In this document: in pieces, positions 1 to 9,292 of the stretch | How positions within the stretch are numbered: position 1 is the stretch's first letter | Layout: each line of letters opens with the position of its first letter | Source of the DNA: Pedobacter sp. MC2016-24 | GTDB lineage: Bacteria; Bacteroidota; Bacteroidia; Sphingobacteriales; Sphingobacteriaceae | Direction: 5' to 3' | Length of the DNA stretch: 64,000 nucleotides | Assembly (NCBI RefSeq): GCF_015223055.1 | Contig: NZ_JADFBX010000010.1 | Location: 116,145 to 180,144 of the forward strand | The notes under the pieces: model-generated | The model's input: only the letters and a program-made list of their open reading frames with translations | The model's database searches: none | Told to the model about the DNA's origin: nothing | Position numbers and translations under genes: made by a program

Positions 1-107
1 TTACAAAATGAATTTATGATTGAGAGGAGAAAAAATTAAAAAAATTCTTTAAACTTTACTCCTACACTTCGTAGAACTGATTCTGTATTCATATTTTTTT
101 TAAAGCG

Positions 108-812
108 CTATATAGCACCGTCCCGTTTTGAGATATCCTGTACCGTCCGGCCATATTTATCATAGATCATTTCAAAAGGTTCATAATGACTTGCGGGCTT
201 CCATTTTTCGATGGTCGTATGCCTGTTTCCTGCTGTAAATGTTTTTGAACCTATCAATGTCCCTTTTCTACTGTCTTTAAATTCAAAATCAACTTGCGAT
301 CTTAAATATTGTTCTACCAGATCAGGGAGGGCTTGAAAATTGATCGCATCGCTTTTTATTCTTATTTTACTGTGTTTTTGTTTGTAGGGAAATAACCGGT
401 TCAGCCACCACCTTTGTTCCTTTTGCGTACATACGGGTAATTCATTGACAAAAATGATATACTGAGCGTAATCCTCATTCCTGGAATCTGAGTAAATAAT
501 GGTATCAATACTATTCCATTTAATAAAACAGGAACAATCAAATAAATTCATTTGGAAGATAATACCATCTGGATTGAAAATCAATTCGTTTCTGGTGGAT
601 TCCATAGCCTCGGACTGGCTAAAACCAAATACAAAACCATAGATTAAGAATATTGGGATCAGAATAAAAGCCCCGATCAGGATCCAGCCGTAAAATGGAA
701 CGCCTTCGCTTTTTAGCACCGCTAAATAGAGCAATCCACATCCTATTAAAAAGAAAATGATCAGTGGAATAGCAAAGATTAAAACGGGATTCTTTTCAAT
801 TATTCTCTTCAT
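108..812 (-). CDS. Hypothetical membrane protein with two N-terminal TM helices
   Basis: I do not recognise a family for this 234-residue protein. Two hydrophobic segments (about residues 11-31 and 42-64) are joined by a short loop, so it probably sits in the inner membrane as a helical hairpin with a soluble domain of about 165 residues behind it. The soluble part has alternating hydrophobic strands (FNPDGIIFQM, IKWNSIDTIIY), a pattern seen in PH-like or YcxB-like domains behind paired membrane helices; that resemblance is a guess. It is transcribed away from the next gene and shares no operon with anything visible here. Nothing about the fold or the context fixes a function. Confidence 0.7.
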   Translation of the reverse strand: MKRIIEKNPVLIFAIPLIIFFLIGCGLLYLAVLKSEGVPFYGWILIGAFILIPIFLIYGFVFGFSQSEAMESTRNELIFNPDGIIFQMNLFDCSCFIKWNSIDTIIYSDSRNEDYAQYIIFVNELPVCTQKEQRWWLNRLFPYKQKHSKIRIKSDAINFQALPDLVEQYLRSQVDFEFKDSRKGTLIGSKTFTAGNRHTTIEKWKPASHYEPFEMIYDKYGRTVQDISKRDGAI

Positions 813-981
813 AAAAGTTCAATATACTGGGTTACTCATTTTAATAAACGTATCATCCTAATACGTTTCAAATATATAGTGTTAAATATAATGCCAAAAT
901 TGAACAATCACTTGCTGATTTAGGAAACTTTATTCCGGCCATTTTTTGATACTATTGTTTCCAAACAATTGGCTGGGATAT

Positions 982-2238
982 ATGAAAAGAACATTTTTTG
1001 TAGTGGTGATGTGTGCATGCTGGATAAATCCAAAATCACAGGAGAAGCGGATTCAGGAAACTGAACGGCCATCTTTGGGCCCTGAACTCATCGTTGAAAA
1101 CCTGAACGGAGCGATCACACAAAATGAGATTAAGGCCTTTAAGGAGCATATTGCTGCGGTTGAACCACCGAGATACGCGGGTGGAAATGTATATGTTTAT
1201 GGAAATCCTGGGAAATTAATGGAAGCCTGCGGATTGATGTATGAGGCAACACAGGACCAACAAATCCTGGACCGAATGATTTACTTTGCAGACGCCCTGC
1301 TTGCAGGGAGAAATGATCTGGCCCCTGCAGAAAACGGCGGACAACAGATCGCATGGACCGGTAAAATTGAGCCCATGTGGCCATCGTCAAAACCCGGGAT
1401 TACGCCAGCCGATGGCGGAGTGGCTTCAGGAAGCGCACTCGCGCACTTGTTGTATGCGGCCAAACTGATCCTCGCTAAATCTGAAATCTGGTCGCAGCAT
1501 GTTCCCTTCGGCGATGTACACCACTTTGGATCTTCGTACCGGGAAAGGGCACTGACCTACGTTAGAGAAGCAGATCTGGTGGCAGAAAAATGGTTGCTGG
1601 CACGCTATGTAAGAGCTGATAAAAAGTTTTATTTTCCTGCTGCACCGAATACCTATAAGCCCAACGAAGCTTGCCCGTGGAACCAGATGTTTATGTTTAC
1701 AAATGGGTTGGTTCGTTTATCAGCATGTCATGAGTTATTGAACGATGCGCCGGATAAGGTGAAAACTTATGACGAACTGGTTAAAGTAAACATCAACTGG
1801 TTTAAACAAAATGTGGAACCTTATTCATCGCCATTGAGAACTCCCTGTTGGAAATTTAACTATGCCCTGGTTTCAAGAATTGAGGATACCAACCATTTTG
1901 CCTACGAAAGTGAGGGGATGTGGCTTGCCTATACTGCGGGGAAATACGGAGTAACTTTGTCAGATATGACCATCATGGCCAATACTTATTTTGACGTGGT
2001 TTTAGCCACTGTAAAAGATGGTCGGTTTGCTGGGAATGTAGACGGAAGCACAGGAACCGGACACGCGGGTGGTGATACTTATGTCAGAGATGAATACATT
2101 TATCTCGCCGACATCAGAAAAGATAAATATCTCAGCGTAGGTAAAATTGAACAGCGATCAGGAAAAATTGCAGTCTCACCGCAAATTACAGCACGTTTAC
2201 TTTGGTTGAAGAACAAAAGACTTAAAGAAGGCCTTTAA
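982..2238 (+). CDS. Secreted helical-barrel protein, possible carbohydrate-active enzyme
   Basis: I chose the ATG at 982 because it gives a normal export signal (MKRTFFVVVMCACWINPKSQ); an in-frame ATG at 946 would add 12 residues before it. The mature protein of about 400 residues is helix-rich, with repeated WxxA/YF motifs and a run of aromatic and acidic residues (EGMWLAYTAGKYG, TYVRDEYIYLADIRKD), as in the (alpha/alpha) toroid folds of glycoside hydrolases, lyases and epimerases. No family signature was recognised, so the catalytic role is unknown. It is a single gene: the next CDS starts 95 bp later with a different theme. No copy of the glycan regulon promoter motif precedes it. Confidence 0.6.
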   Translation: MKRTFFVVVMCACWINPKSQEKRIQETERPSLGPELIVENLNGAITQNEIKAFKEHIAAVEPPRYAGGNVYVYGNPGKLMEACGLMYEATQDQQILDRMIYFADALLAGRNDLAPAENGGQQIAWTGKIEPMWPSSKPGITPADGGVASGSALAHLLYAAKLILAKSEIWSQHVPFGDVHHFGSSYRERALTYVREADLVAEKWLLARYVRADKKFYFPAAPNTYKPNEACPWNQMFMFTNGLVRLSACHELLNDAPDKVKTYDELVKVNINWFKQNVEPYSSPLRTPCWKFNYALVSRIEDTNHFAYESEGMWLAYTAGKYGVTLSDMTIMANTYFDVVLATVKDGRFAGNVDGSTGTGHAGGDTYVRDEYIYLADIRKDKYLSVGKIEQRSGKIAVSPQITARLLWLKNKRLKEGL

Positions 2239-2333
2239 TTGCAATACTTCCCGATGATATAAAAAAAATATTTTTACCCTGCATGGGATAAAAACGGTCA
2301 ACCTTACTGTATAGTAAGTGTAACGTCCCCATA

Positions 2334-3383
2334 ATGGCAAAAAAAAATAAAAATTACACAACATACGAAGTATTCGATTTCCTGATGGATCCGGAGTTTA
2401 AAAACTGGATTCGTCAAAATGATGCAGCATCTGATTTGTATTGGCAATCAGTCATGCAACGCTATCCTGAAAAAAAGGATGCGATAGAAAAAGCCATTGA
2501 GCTTGCAAAAAACACAGCTCCGTCAAAACCAAATGCACCAAATGAAAGGCAAAGGGCCCTATGGCAAAATATTGAGCAGGAAATCAATAAAGCACCTTCG
2601 GCTAAAGCAACTAAAACAAAGCGATTAAAACACAATCTTTTACTGACCTCAAAATATGCCGCGGTTTTACTCCTGGTCATAGGCATCGGGTTGTTGATTC
2701 GTGCATACGAATCGGACAGGACAATCATGCTTTCCACAGGCAATGGGGAAAACAAAAAATTCACCTTACCGGATGGTTCCTTTGTGCAACTGGCCCCAAA
2801 CTCATCGATAAGATTTTATAAGAAGTTACAGCAAAAGGTCAGACGCGAGGTTTGGACTACAGGCGATGTCTATTTTAAGGTCACACACCTCAACAAAAGT
2901 CCAGCAGAAGTTAAGGTCGGGGAGCGCTTTGTAGTACACATGGACCATGAAATTGATGTTGAAGTTTTAGGAACCGTTTTTAACGTGAGCAATAGGCGGG
3001 GCAGTACACAGGTACACCTTGAATCCGGATCGGTGAAGGTCATTAAATCCAGCCAGTCGCTGTTGCTAAAACCTGGCCAAAGTGTGCTGGCCAGCAAAGC
3101 AAATGGACTGCATTTGGCTGGTAAGGCGGCAACGAAGGTGAGTACCGACTGGGATAGCAATTTGTTGCTGCTTCACAAAACAAGCATCGCTGCCATTATT
3201 GAATTGTTGGCGGACAATTATGGAATTGTACTGCAGGTAGATGACAAACAAATGCTGCTGCGGGAAATTGATGGGGCCATTCCTTTAGACGACGAGGATA
3301 AGGCCTTGAAAATCCTCAGTAGCATCACCGGATCCAACCTGGAACGGCACAATGGACAACTTACTTTAACAACTAAAAAATGA
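2334..3383 (+). CDS. FecR-family anti-sigma factor
   Basis: This is an inner-membrane anti-sigma factor that would hold an ECF sigma factor until a TonB-dependent receptor signals. About 100 cytoplasmic residues precede one TM helix (about 101-124, rich in L, V and I). A periplasmic FecR beta domain follows (about 130-240; LPDGSFVQLAPNSSIRF, GDVYFKV, VLGTVFNV), then a C-terminal DUF4974-type domain (about 275-345, with IIELLADNYGIVL). The length of 349 is normal. The stop overlaps the start of the next gene, a receptor with the matching STN domain, by ATGA. Usually the sigma gene lies just upstream; here the 95-bp gap upstream is empty of genes and the only ECF sigma gene in the window is about 8.3 kb downstream. 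Confidence 0.92.
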   Translation: MAKKNKNYTTYEVFDFLMDPEFKNWIRQNDAASDLYWQSVMQRYPEKKDAIEKAIELAKNTAPSKPNAPNERQRALWQNIEQEINKAPSAKATKTKRLKHNLLLTSKYAAVLLLVIGIGLLIRAYESDRTIMLSTGNGENKKFTLPDGSFVQLAPNSSIRFYKKLQQKVRREVWTTGDVYFKVTHLNKSPAEVKVGERFVVHMDHEIDVEVLGTVFNVSNRRGSTQVHLESGSVKVIKSSQSLLLKPGQSVLASKANGLHLAGKAATKVSTDWDSNLLLLHKTSIAAIIELLADNYGIVLQVDDKQMLLREIDGAIPLDDEDKALKILSSITGSNLERHNGQLTLTTKK

Positions 3384-6300
3384 GTGCAAAACGTATACCT
3401 TTTATCCTGCTCTTCTTTTTATCCATATGCAGTTTCCTGTCGGCCAGTGCACAACAAAAAATTGCGTTAGCAAAAGCTCTGGATGTAGTCAGTAAGTCAC
3501 TGAAGGTCAAATTTGCCTACGAACATAATCTGATTAAGCATACCACGGTAGTATTCGATATAAACAGCCTTAAAAACACAAATGCTGAAACGGTTTTAAA
3601 CAAATTGCTCGATGGTACAGGTTTGACCTGGGATGCTGTGGGGGAAAAATATTTTACCATCATTCGTAAAGCAAACGCAAACCTGGTACAGTCCGGATCT
3701 GATTTACTTCAGAACGGGAGGGCAAATGTACTGCAGCATGCCATACCGGACGTGTTTTCGCTTGCGGAGATCACACTTTCCAAAAATGTAGGCTTATCAG
3801 GTACGGTCAGGGAGAAAAAAACGGGGATGCCGGTTGGGCAAACAACAATTGTCATCCAGGAATTGGGTATCTCAACCATGACTGATGACGCTGGAAAGTA
3901 TACTTTTAAGCATTTAATTGCGGGCAGAATGACGGTTAAGGCCAGATTTTTAAACAAGGTGACCAAGGAAGAGGAAATCACCACCGTAGCGGGCAAAAAT
4001 TATGTGCTCAATTTTGAGCTAGATGAAAATGTATTAGATTTAAAAGAAGTGGTGGTAGTTGCTGCCGAAGGTAGGTCTGGAGGCGCAACGGCGTCGATCA
4101 TTTCACAAAAGACAATTGAACATTTACAGGCAACCAGCCTGGCCGACGTGCTGCAATTACTTCCTGGTGCTTTAGCCAGCAATCCCGATTTTTCCAATGT
4201 CAATAAAACCGCAATCAGGCAAATCACCAGCAATAATATGGGAAGCCTCGGTACGGCAGTGATGGTAAATGGGGTACCTGTATCAAACAATGCAAACCTG
4301 CAGGTGCTAAATCCGGCAAGCTCTGGCGCAAATGCTTCTTTTTCGACCAGTACAGGCAGTGGGACAGACTTAAGGCAGATTTCGGCAGACAATATAGAGT
4401 CCATAGAGGTAATCAGGGGAGTGCCATCTGTAGAATATGGTGATTTAACAAATGGTGCCATCCTGGTAAAAACAAAGGAAGGGAAAATGCCTTTTCAACT
4501 CAAAGCAAGGGTTAATCCGGTACTCAGTCAGTTTTGGGCAGGGAAAGGCTTTAGTCTGGGTAAAAATGCAGGAACACTCAACGCCGACCTGGATTATACC
4601 AAAGCATACAATGACCAGCGTTATGCTTATGACGCTTACAACCGGCTTACGGGAAGTTTATTGTACGGGAATACCTTTTTCAAAGAGCAGAAGCTGTACA
4701 CATCTACAGGCTTTTCTTATGCCATGAACCTGGATGAGTTGAAGCAGGATCCTGATGATGCCAAAACACAGACGGAAAATCGGGCAAAAGACCTTGCTTT
4801 CCGATTCAACAGTTCGGGGCGATGGAATTTGAACCGCAAGTTTGCTAAAGTCTTGAATTATACGGTAAGTGCCACTTACGCCATACAGAAAGGCTATCAG
4901 CAAAGTTTGCTGAGCAATTACGTTTATCCAACTTCTACCGCAACAAAGGATACCACCATGGCTAGCCAATATGTGCCAAGTGAATACTTGAGCAAAGTAT
5001 GGGTGGATGGAAAACCTTTCAATCTTTTTGCCAAACTCACAAATAGTTTTTACCTGAAAACAGGAGATTTTAACCACCGTTTTTTGCTGGGTGCCGAATG
5101 GCGTACTGATGCGAACTACGGCCAGGGAAAGACCTATGATGTAACGCGGCCACCACGTTTAAGTGGCAGCAATGCCAGTCGCCCTTTTCCATACAGTGAG
5201 ATCCCGGCATTGAACCAGCTTTCTATTTATGCTGAGGATCACCTTACCGGAACATTTTTAAACAGAAATATAGACATACAAGCTGGTTTCAGGTACGACA
5301 ATATACAACCGGTTGGAATTTTTAAAAGCGATATGGGCCGGGTGCTGGCACCACGGTTTAACCTGGCTTATGAGTTGACGGATAAACTGGTGATCCGTGC
5401 TGGCTATGGCATCACGGCAAAAGCACCTACCTTATTGTATTTATATCCACAGGATGCCTATTTTGATTTGCTGAACCTGAATTATTATGCGCAGAATCCG
5501 GCTGAAAGGCTGGTGATTGTTACCACCAAACGGTTGAGCAGTAAAAATACAGATTTAAGAATAGCAACGAACAATAAGACCGAACTGGGCTTTGACTACA
5601 AATTGTTTGGCAACAGGAAATTGCAGGTTACATTATATAAGGAACACATTAAAAATGGCTATGATTTTGCCACAACTTTTAAAAGCGCCGTGGTTATACC
5701 GGTGGTAGCTTATGATGTGGTAGATAAACCCGTTGGCCAGCAACCCGTGGTGGCACCCGGTACAACCAGTAATTTTTACGCACTTTATAACCTGCCAACC
5801 AATAATCAGGATACAAAAAACAAGGGAATTGAGTTCGATCTTGACATGGGTAGGTTTGATGAAATCCGGACCTCTTTTGTTTTGAATGGTGCCTTATTGA
5901 ACACGCGAACCACCAGTACAGGCTATTACCTCATTAAACAGCAGCCAACTGGCGCAGAACCGGCTAAAATTCCGGTATATAATGCTGGCAGGGGCAATGA
6001 ATATACCCGGGCAAGCAGCACTCTGCGTATGATTCACAACATACCTCAGGCCCGCCTGGTGATTACGCTTTCTGCGCAAACCATATGGAAAGACCAAAAT
6101 AAATACCTCGGCTATGAATCTATTCCCATGGCTTACCTGGAAAACAGTACCGGCAAAACGGTATGGTTAACAGCGGCCGAAAGAAGCAGCAGCAAAATCA
6201 TCAATGACCCTGAGTTAAACCTCAAAATTCAGGATCCTTATTATCTAACAGAAAGCTGGAAGCCGTTGTGGTTGTTTAACATTCGGCTAACTAAAGAAAT

Positions 6301-6442
6301 TGCCAAAACCGCGAGCTTTTCATTTTTTGTCAACAACCTGCTCATGGACCGGCCTCAGGAAGAAAGTAATCGCTGGGCGGGACAATACAGTATCAGAAAT
6401 CCAAAATTATTCTTCGGAACAGAAATCAGTATTAAATTTTAA
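3380..6442 (+). CDS. TonB-dependent receptor with STN signalling domain
   Basis: This is a 1020-residue outer-membrane receptor. After a signal peptide (about 1-25) comes an STN domain (about 26-95; LAKALDVVSKSLKVKFAYEH), the part that passes a binding signal to FecR. A carboxypeptidase-regulatory-like beta domain follows (about 139-215; LSGTVREKKTGMPVGQTTI), then the plug (about 230-375; LADVLQLLPGAL, IESIEVIRGVPSVEYGDLTNGAILVK is the conserved stretch) and a barrel ending in aromatic-rich strands. It overlaps fecR by 4 bp and is followed 15 bp later by a DUF4876-like lipoprotein, with no SusD partner. That makes a non-glycan cargo such as a peptide, metal complex or protein fragment more likely (inference). 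Confidence 0.92.
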   Translation: MSAKRIPFILLFFLSICSFLSASAQQKIALAKALDVVSKSLKVKFAYEHNLIKHTTVVFDINSLKNTNAETVLNKLLDGTGLTWDAVGEKYFTIIRKANANLVQSGSDLLQNGRANVLQHAIPDVFSLAEITLSKNVGLSGTVREKKTGMPVGQTTIVIQELGISTMTDDAGKYTFKHLIAGRMTVKARFLNKVTKEEEITTVAGKNYVLNFELDENVLDLKEVVVVAAEGRSGGATASIISQKTIEHLQATSLADVLQLLPGALASNPDFSNVNKTAIRQITSNNMGSLGTAVMVNGVPVSNNANLQVLNPASSGANASFSTSTGSGTDLRQISADNIESIEVIRGVPSVEYGDLTNGAILVKTKEGKMPFQLKARVNPVLSQFWAGKGFSLGKNAGTLNADLDYTKAYNDQRYAYDAYNRLTGSLLYGNTFFKEQKLYTSTGFSYAMNLDELKQDPDDAKTQTENRAKDLAFRFNSSGRWNLNRKFAKVLNYTVSATYAIQKGYQQSLLSNYVYPTSTATKDTTMASQYVPSEYLSKVWVDGKPFNLFAKLTNSFYLKTGDFNHRFLLGAEWRTDANYGQGKTYDVTRPPRLSGSNASRPFPYSEIPALNQLSIYAEDHLTGTFLNRNIDIQAGFRYDNIQPVGIFKSDMGRVLAPRFNLAYELTDKLVIRAGYGITAKAPTLLYLYPQDAYFDLLNLNYYAQNPAERLVIVTTKRLSSKNTDLRIATNNKTELGFDYKLFGNRKLQVTLYKEHIKNGYDFATTFKSAVVIPVVAYDVVDKPVGQQPVVAPGTTSNFYALYNLPTNNQDTKNKGIEFDLDMGRFDEIRTSFVLNGALLNTRTTSTGYYLIKQQPTGAEPAKIPVYNAGRGNEYTRASSTLRMIHNIPQARLVITLSAQTIWKDQNKYLGYESIPMAYLENSTGKTVWLTAAERSSSKIINDPELNLKIQDPYYLTESWKPLWLFNIRLTKEIAKTASFSFFVNNLLMDRPQEESNRWAGQYSIRNPKLFFGTEISIKF

Positions 6443-6457
6443 TAGAAATCAATAATC

Positions 6458-7663
6458 ATGAAAAAAGCAAATTCCTTTTTACTTCTTCTCGCATTGTTTG
6501 CCATAGCGATACAAGCCTGTAAAAAATCGAATAATGAAGCCCCAACGGTAAGTTATACCGTGACGGTTACTTATCCCGATAACTATGCGCAGGTTAAAGC
6601 CGCAAATACCAATGTGACAATCACAAATTCTACAACAAATGCAAAAGTTACAGCCACAGCCAATGCCGATGGTGTAGCTACTTTTGATGCCCTGTTGCCG
6701 GGTAATTATCAAATCAGTGCCGAAAAAACAATAAGTGCTGCAGAGGCGCTGACGCTTACGGGAATTGAAACCCAGGTGTTTTTAAATGCCGCTGCAACCA
6801 ATCAGATCATAACCGCCAATGGCAATGTGAATTTGAAATTGGGCGGTAGTAAAGTGGGTGGCCTGGTCTTCAAACAGATTTACTATACAGGTTCCAGAAC
6901 GCCTGCCAATGGTACCTATCTGACCGATCAGTTTTATGAAATCTATAACAACTCAACCGAGGTGATTTATGCAGATAGTTTGTATCTGGGCGAAAGTGGT
7001 GGCAACCCGGGCCTGTCAGCAAGTTCTACTCCTTTTGGGTTTAACAAAGCTGCTGGTAATGTTTATTTAACCAATGTTTGGATGGTTCCCGGAACAGGAA
7101 AATCACACCCGATCAAACCCGGAGAATCAATGGTCATTGCCAGTACCGGTATGAACCATAAATCTGATCCTGCAGGTAATGCCAATTCAGTTGATCTGGG
7201 TAAAGGTATTGCTGATTTTGAGTGTTATGTGGCCAGTACAGGTAAAGATGTAGACAATCCGGAAGTCCCCAATATGGAACTGGTATTGTACACTACAGTA
7301 ACCAACAACTGGATCACCTCTGTTTTTGGTCCGAGTATGGTGATTTTCAAAACGCCTTCTTTCAATTCCCTGAAACAGTTAACTGAGCCTGGAAGTACCA
7401 ATGCCCGTTTATTTGTTGAAGTACCCGGTGGCAATGTGATCGATGCGGTAGAATCCCTGGCAAATGCAAACGCAGTGAACTTCAAGCGTTTCCCAACAGC
7501 GCTTGATGCCGGATTTATGTATTGCTCGGGTTCTTATGTGCGGGAAGCCATTGTACGTAAAGTGCAGTCTACCGTAAACGGCAGAAGGGTGTTACAGGAT
7601 ACAAACAACTCCAGCAATGATTTTGCCGTAAGCAAAACCTTCATTCCTAAAGGCTGGCAATAA
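6458..7663 (+). CDS. DUF4876-like surface lipoprotein
   Basis: The N-terminus has a lipoprotein signal ending in IAIQAC (Cys at about residue 21), so the protein is lipid anchored, probably at the outer membrane. An Ig- or transthyretin-like beta domain follows (about 30-130, with TVTYPDNYAQVKAANTNVTI and a GVATFDALLPGNYQIS turn). The larger C-terminal region (about 140-400) has the DUF4876-type features LVFKQIYYTGSRTP and DQFYEIYNNSTEVIYADSLY. Family assignment is from memory of such proteins next to TonB receptors. It probably acts as the partner that SusD provides in sugar systems, capturing substrate over the receptor, but that is inference from position. Confidence 0.78.
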   Translation: MKKANSFLLLLALFAIAIQACKKSNNEAPTVSYTVTVTYPDNYAQVKAANTNVTITNSTTNAKVTATANADGVATFDALLPGNYQISAEKTISAAEALTLTGIETQVFLNAAATNQIITANGNVNLKLGGSKVGGLVFKQIYYTGSRTPANGTYLTDQFYEIYNNSTEVIYADSLYLGESGGNPGLSASSTPFGFNKAAGNVYLTNVWMVPGTGKSHPIKPGESMVIASTGMNHKSDPAGNANSVDLGKGIADFECYVASTGKDVDNPEVPNMELVLYTTVTNNWITSVFGPSMVIFKTPSFNSLKQLTEPGSTNARLFVEVPGGNVIDAVESLANANAVNFKRFPTALDAGFMYCSGSYVREAIVRKVQSTVNGRRVLQDTNNSSNDFAVSKTFIPKGWQ

Positions 7664-7685
7664 AATAATTTAAGATCACTTAAGC

Positions 7686-9281
7686 ATGTTCAACAAAAAA
7701 AATATTGCATTATTCCTGCTTTGCCTGACCCTCTTCCTGGCAAAAACAGAATTAAAAGCCCAGGATAAGCAGGCGGATTCTTTAAGGGTCACACCTGCGT
7801 ATATTTCATGGCTGCAGTATACCGCGCAATGGCAACAAGGGACTAATGCTGCAGGTTTATGGCAGGACAGCATCATGATGTTTGGTAGAACGAAACTTGG
7901 CTATAACCAGGAAGATGGTGCCTTTAAAATGGCACAGGAGCCTGAAAGAACCTCGCAGTTTAATTTTGAAACGGAACGTTACCAGAAAATAGGCCGGATG
8001 CTTTTTTATGGAAGAGCAGCTTACACGCAACAAAAAGATAAAGGACTCCAGTATTCCGATGTGCTCGATCCTTACCGGGGTACGCCTTATATCCTGGCCG
8101 ATTCTATTGGCGGGGCGTGGCAAAAACAATTGTATGCACTGCAGGTAAAAGCGGTAAGCCCGGCAATGGCCGGTCAGAGACTGGTGCTTGGTTTGGGGGC
8201 TACTTTAAATGTAGGTACCGGTGCCCGTCAAAATGATCCGCGCCCTTTGTCTACCAACAATGAGATTACTTTGACTCCTGGTTTAACCTGGCGCCTGAAT
8301 AAATCTGGCACATTGGGCATAAACGGGTTATACAGCCACTACCGCGAAGAGGTGTCTCTGGAAGTTAAGAATGGAAATGTCAACCATTACCTGTATAAAT
8401 CACTTGGATTGGGGCAACTGGAATTTCCAACGGCCTTTACCGCGGGTGCATCCCGTATTTACAGTGGAAATAAACTGGGTGGAGATGTGCAGTATCAGTG
8501 GCGTAAAGAAAGCATCAGCTGGCTAACGTCCCTGGGCTACCGAACTTACCAGGAACGGGTTGCGGACGGCACTTCAGTGCCGAGAAAATCGGGTACCTGG
8601 AAACAGAAAACCTACCAGTTCAACAGCAGTCTGAATGTGAGGGGCCAAAATCTGCTTCATCGGTTTTCAGTAAGCCTGCAACGCCTGGAAGACACCGGGA
8701 TTGAGTTTCATGAGTTCTATGATGCGGCAACCAAAACCTGGAAAACGCTACTTGAAGCAGAATTTTACAGTTCCACCTGCGATCAGGCCAGTTTCAGTTA
8801 TACCTTGATCAAAACGCAACCGGAAAATAGTTTCAACTGGCTTGCTGAGATAGGGGGCAATTATGGATCAGTTGACAAAACTTACCTGATTCCAGCGTCG
8901 AAACAGGAAATCAGCCGTGCTGAAGTCTGGTTAACAGCAGCTAAAAACTGGAATTTACCCAATGCCGGAAATTTCCAGGCCAGTATTAAAGGCTTGTATT
9001 CAAAAAAACTGGATGCCAGCTTACTGTATATTCCTATTACTGCCGATAGAACATTGCTGGCTCGCGAAGTATTATACCCCGACCAGGCCTATGCAAGTGC
9101 AGATTACCTGAGTACCACGCTAAACATTCAATATGGGTTTAAACTGGACAAGGTGAGGAATGTAAGGTTTTTACTGGCTGGTCATTTGACCAACAGGCAC
9201 AGCATGACCAGCGATCCTGCTTACAACAATGCCAACGGAAATAGAAACTACTGGGGTTTTAGCCTCAGTGCATTATATTAA
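7686..9281 (+). CDS. DUF6850-like outer-membrane beta-barrel protein
   Basis: This 531-residue protein has a signal peptide (about 1-25, ending ELKAQ). The rest is made of alternating hydrophobic and polar strands with many aromatic residues at strand ends (FNFETERYQKIGRMLFYGRA, WLTSLGYRTYQERV), and it finishes in an aromatic C-terminal strand (YWGFSLSALY), as expected of an outer-membrane barrel. There is no plug domain. It resembles the DUF6850 family that I recall alongside DUF4876 proteins; the number is less certain than the barrel call. It lies 22 bp after the lipoprotein gene and 11 bp before the peptidase gene, so it is operonic. A second pore or an anchoring barrel for the system is a plausible role. 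Confidence 0.72.
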   Translation: MFNKKNIALFLLCLTLFLAKTELKAQDKQADSLRVTPAYISWLQYTAQWQQGTNAAGLWQDSIMMFGRTKLGYNQEDGAFKMAQEPERTSQFNFETERYQKIGRMLFYGRAAYTQQKDKGLQYSDVLDPYRGTPYILADSIGGAWQKQLYALQVKAVSPAMAGQRLVLGLGATLNVGTGARQNDPRPLSTNNEITLTPGLTWRLNKSGTLGINGLYSHYREEVSLEVKNGNVNHYLYKSLGLGQLEFPTAFTAGASRIYSGNKLGGDVQYQWRKESISWLTSLGYRTYQERVADGTSVPRKSGTWKQKTYQFNSSLNVRGQNLLHRFSVSLQRLEDTGIEFHEFYDAATKTWKTLLEAEFYSSTCDQASFSYTLIKTQPENSFNWLAEIGGNYGSVDKTYLIPASKQEISRAEVWLTAAKNWNLPNAGNFQASIKGLYSKKLDASLLYIPITADRTLLAREVLYPDQAYASADYLSTTLNIQYGFKLDKVRNVRFLLAGHLTNRHSMTSDPAYNNANGNRNYWGFSLSALY

Positions 9282-9292
9282 ATATCAAAAAT

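Noticed and set aside
880..906. A TTGAACA element with partial likeness to the triple-repeat site, before the gene at 982
   Set aside because: Only about 15 of 25 defined positions agree, the first repeat is absent, and no -7 or AACCAAAT box lies at the fixed spacing.
2303..2318. CTTACT/AGTAAG short inverted repeat before fecR
   Set aside because: Only 6 bp per arm, no T-run and no second copy; it may be chance in AT-rich DNA, so I did not list it as a feature.
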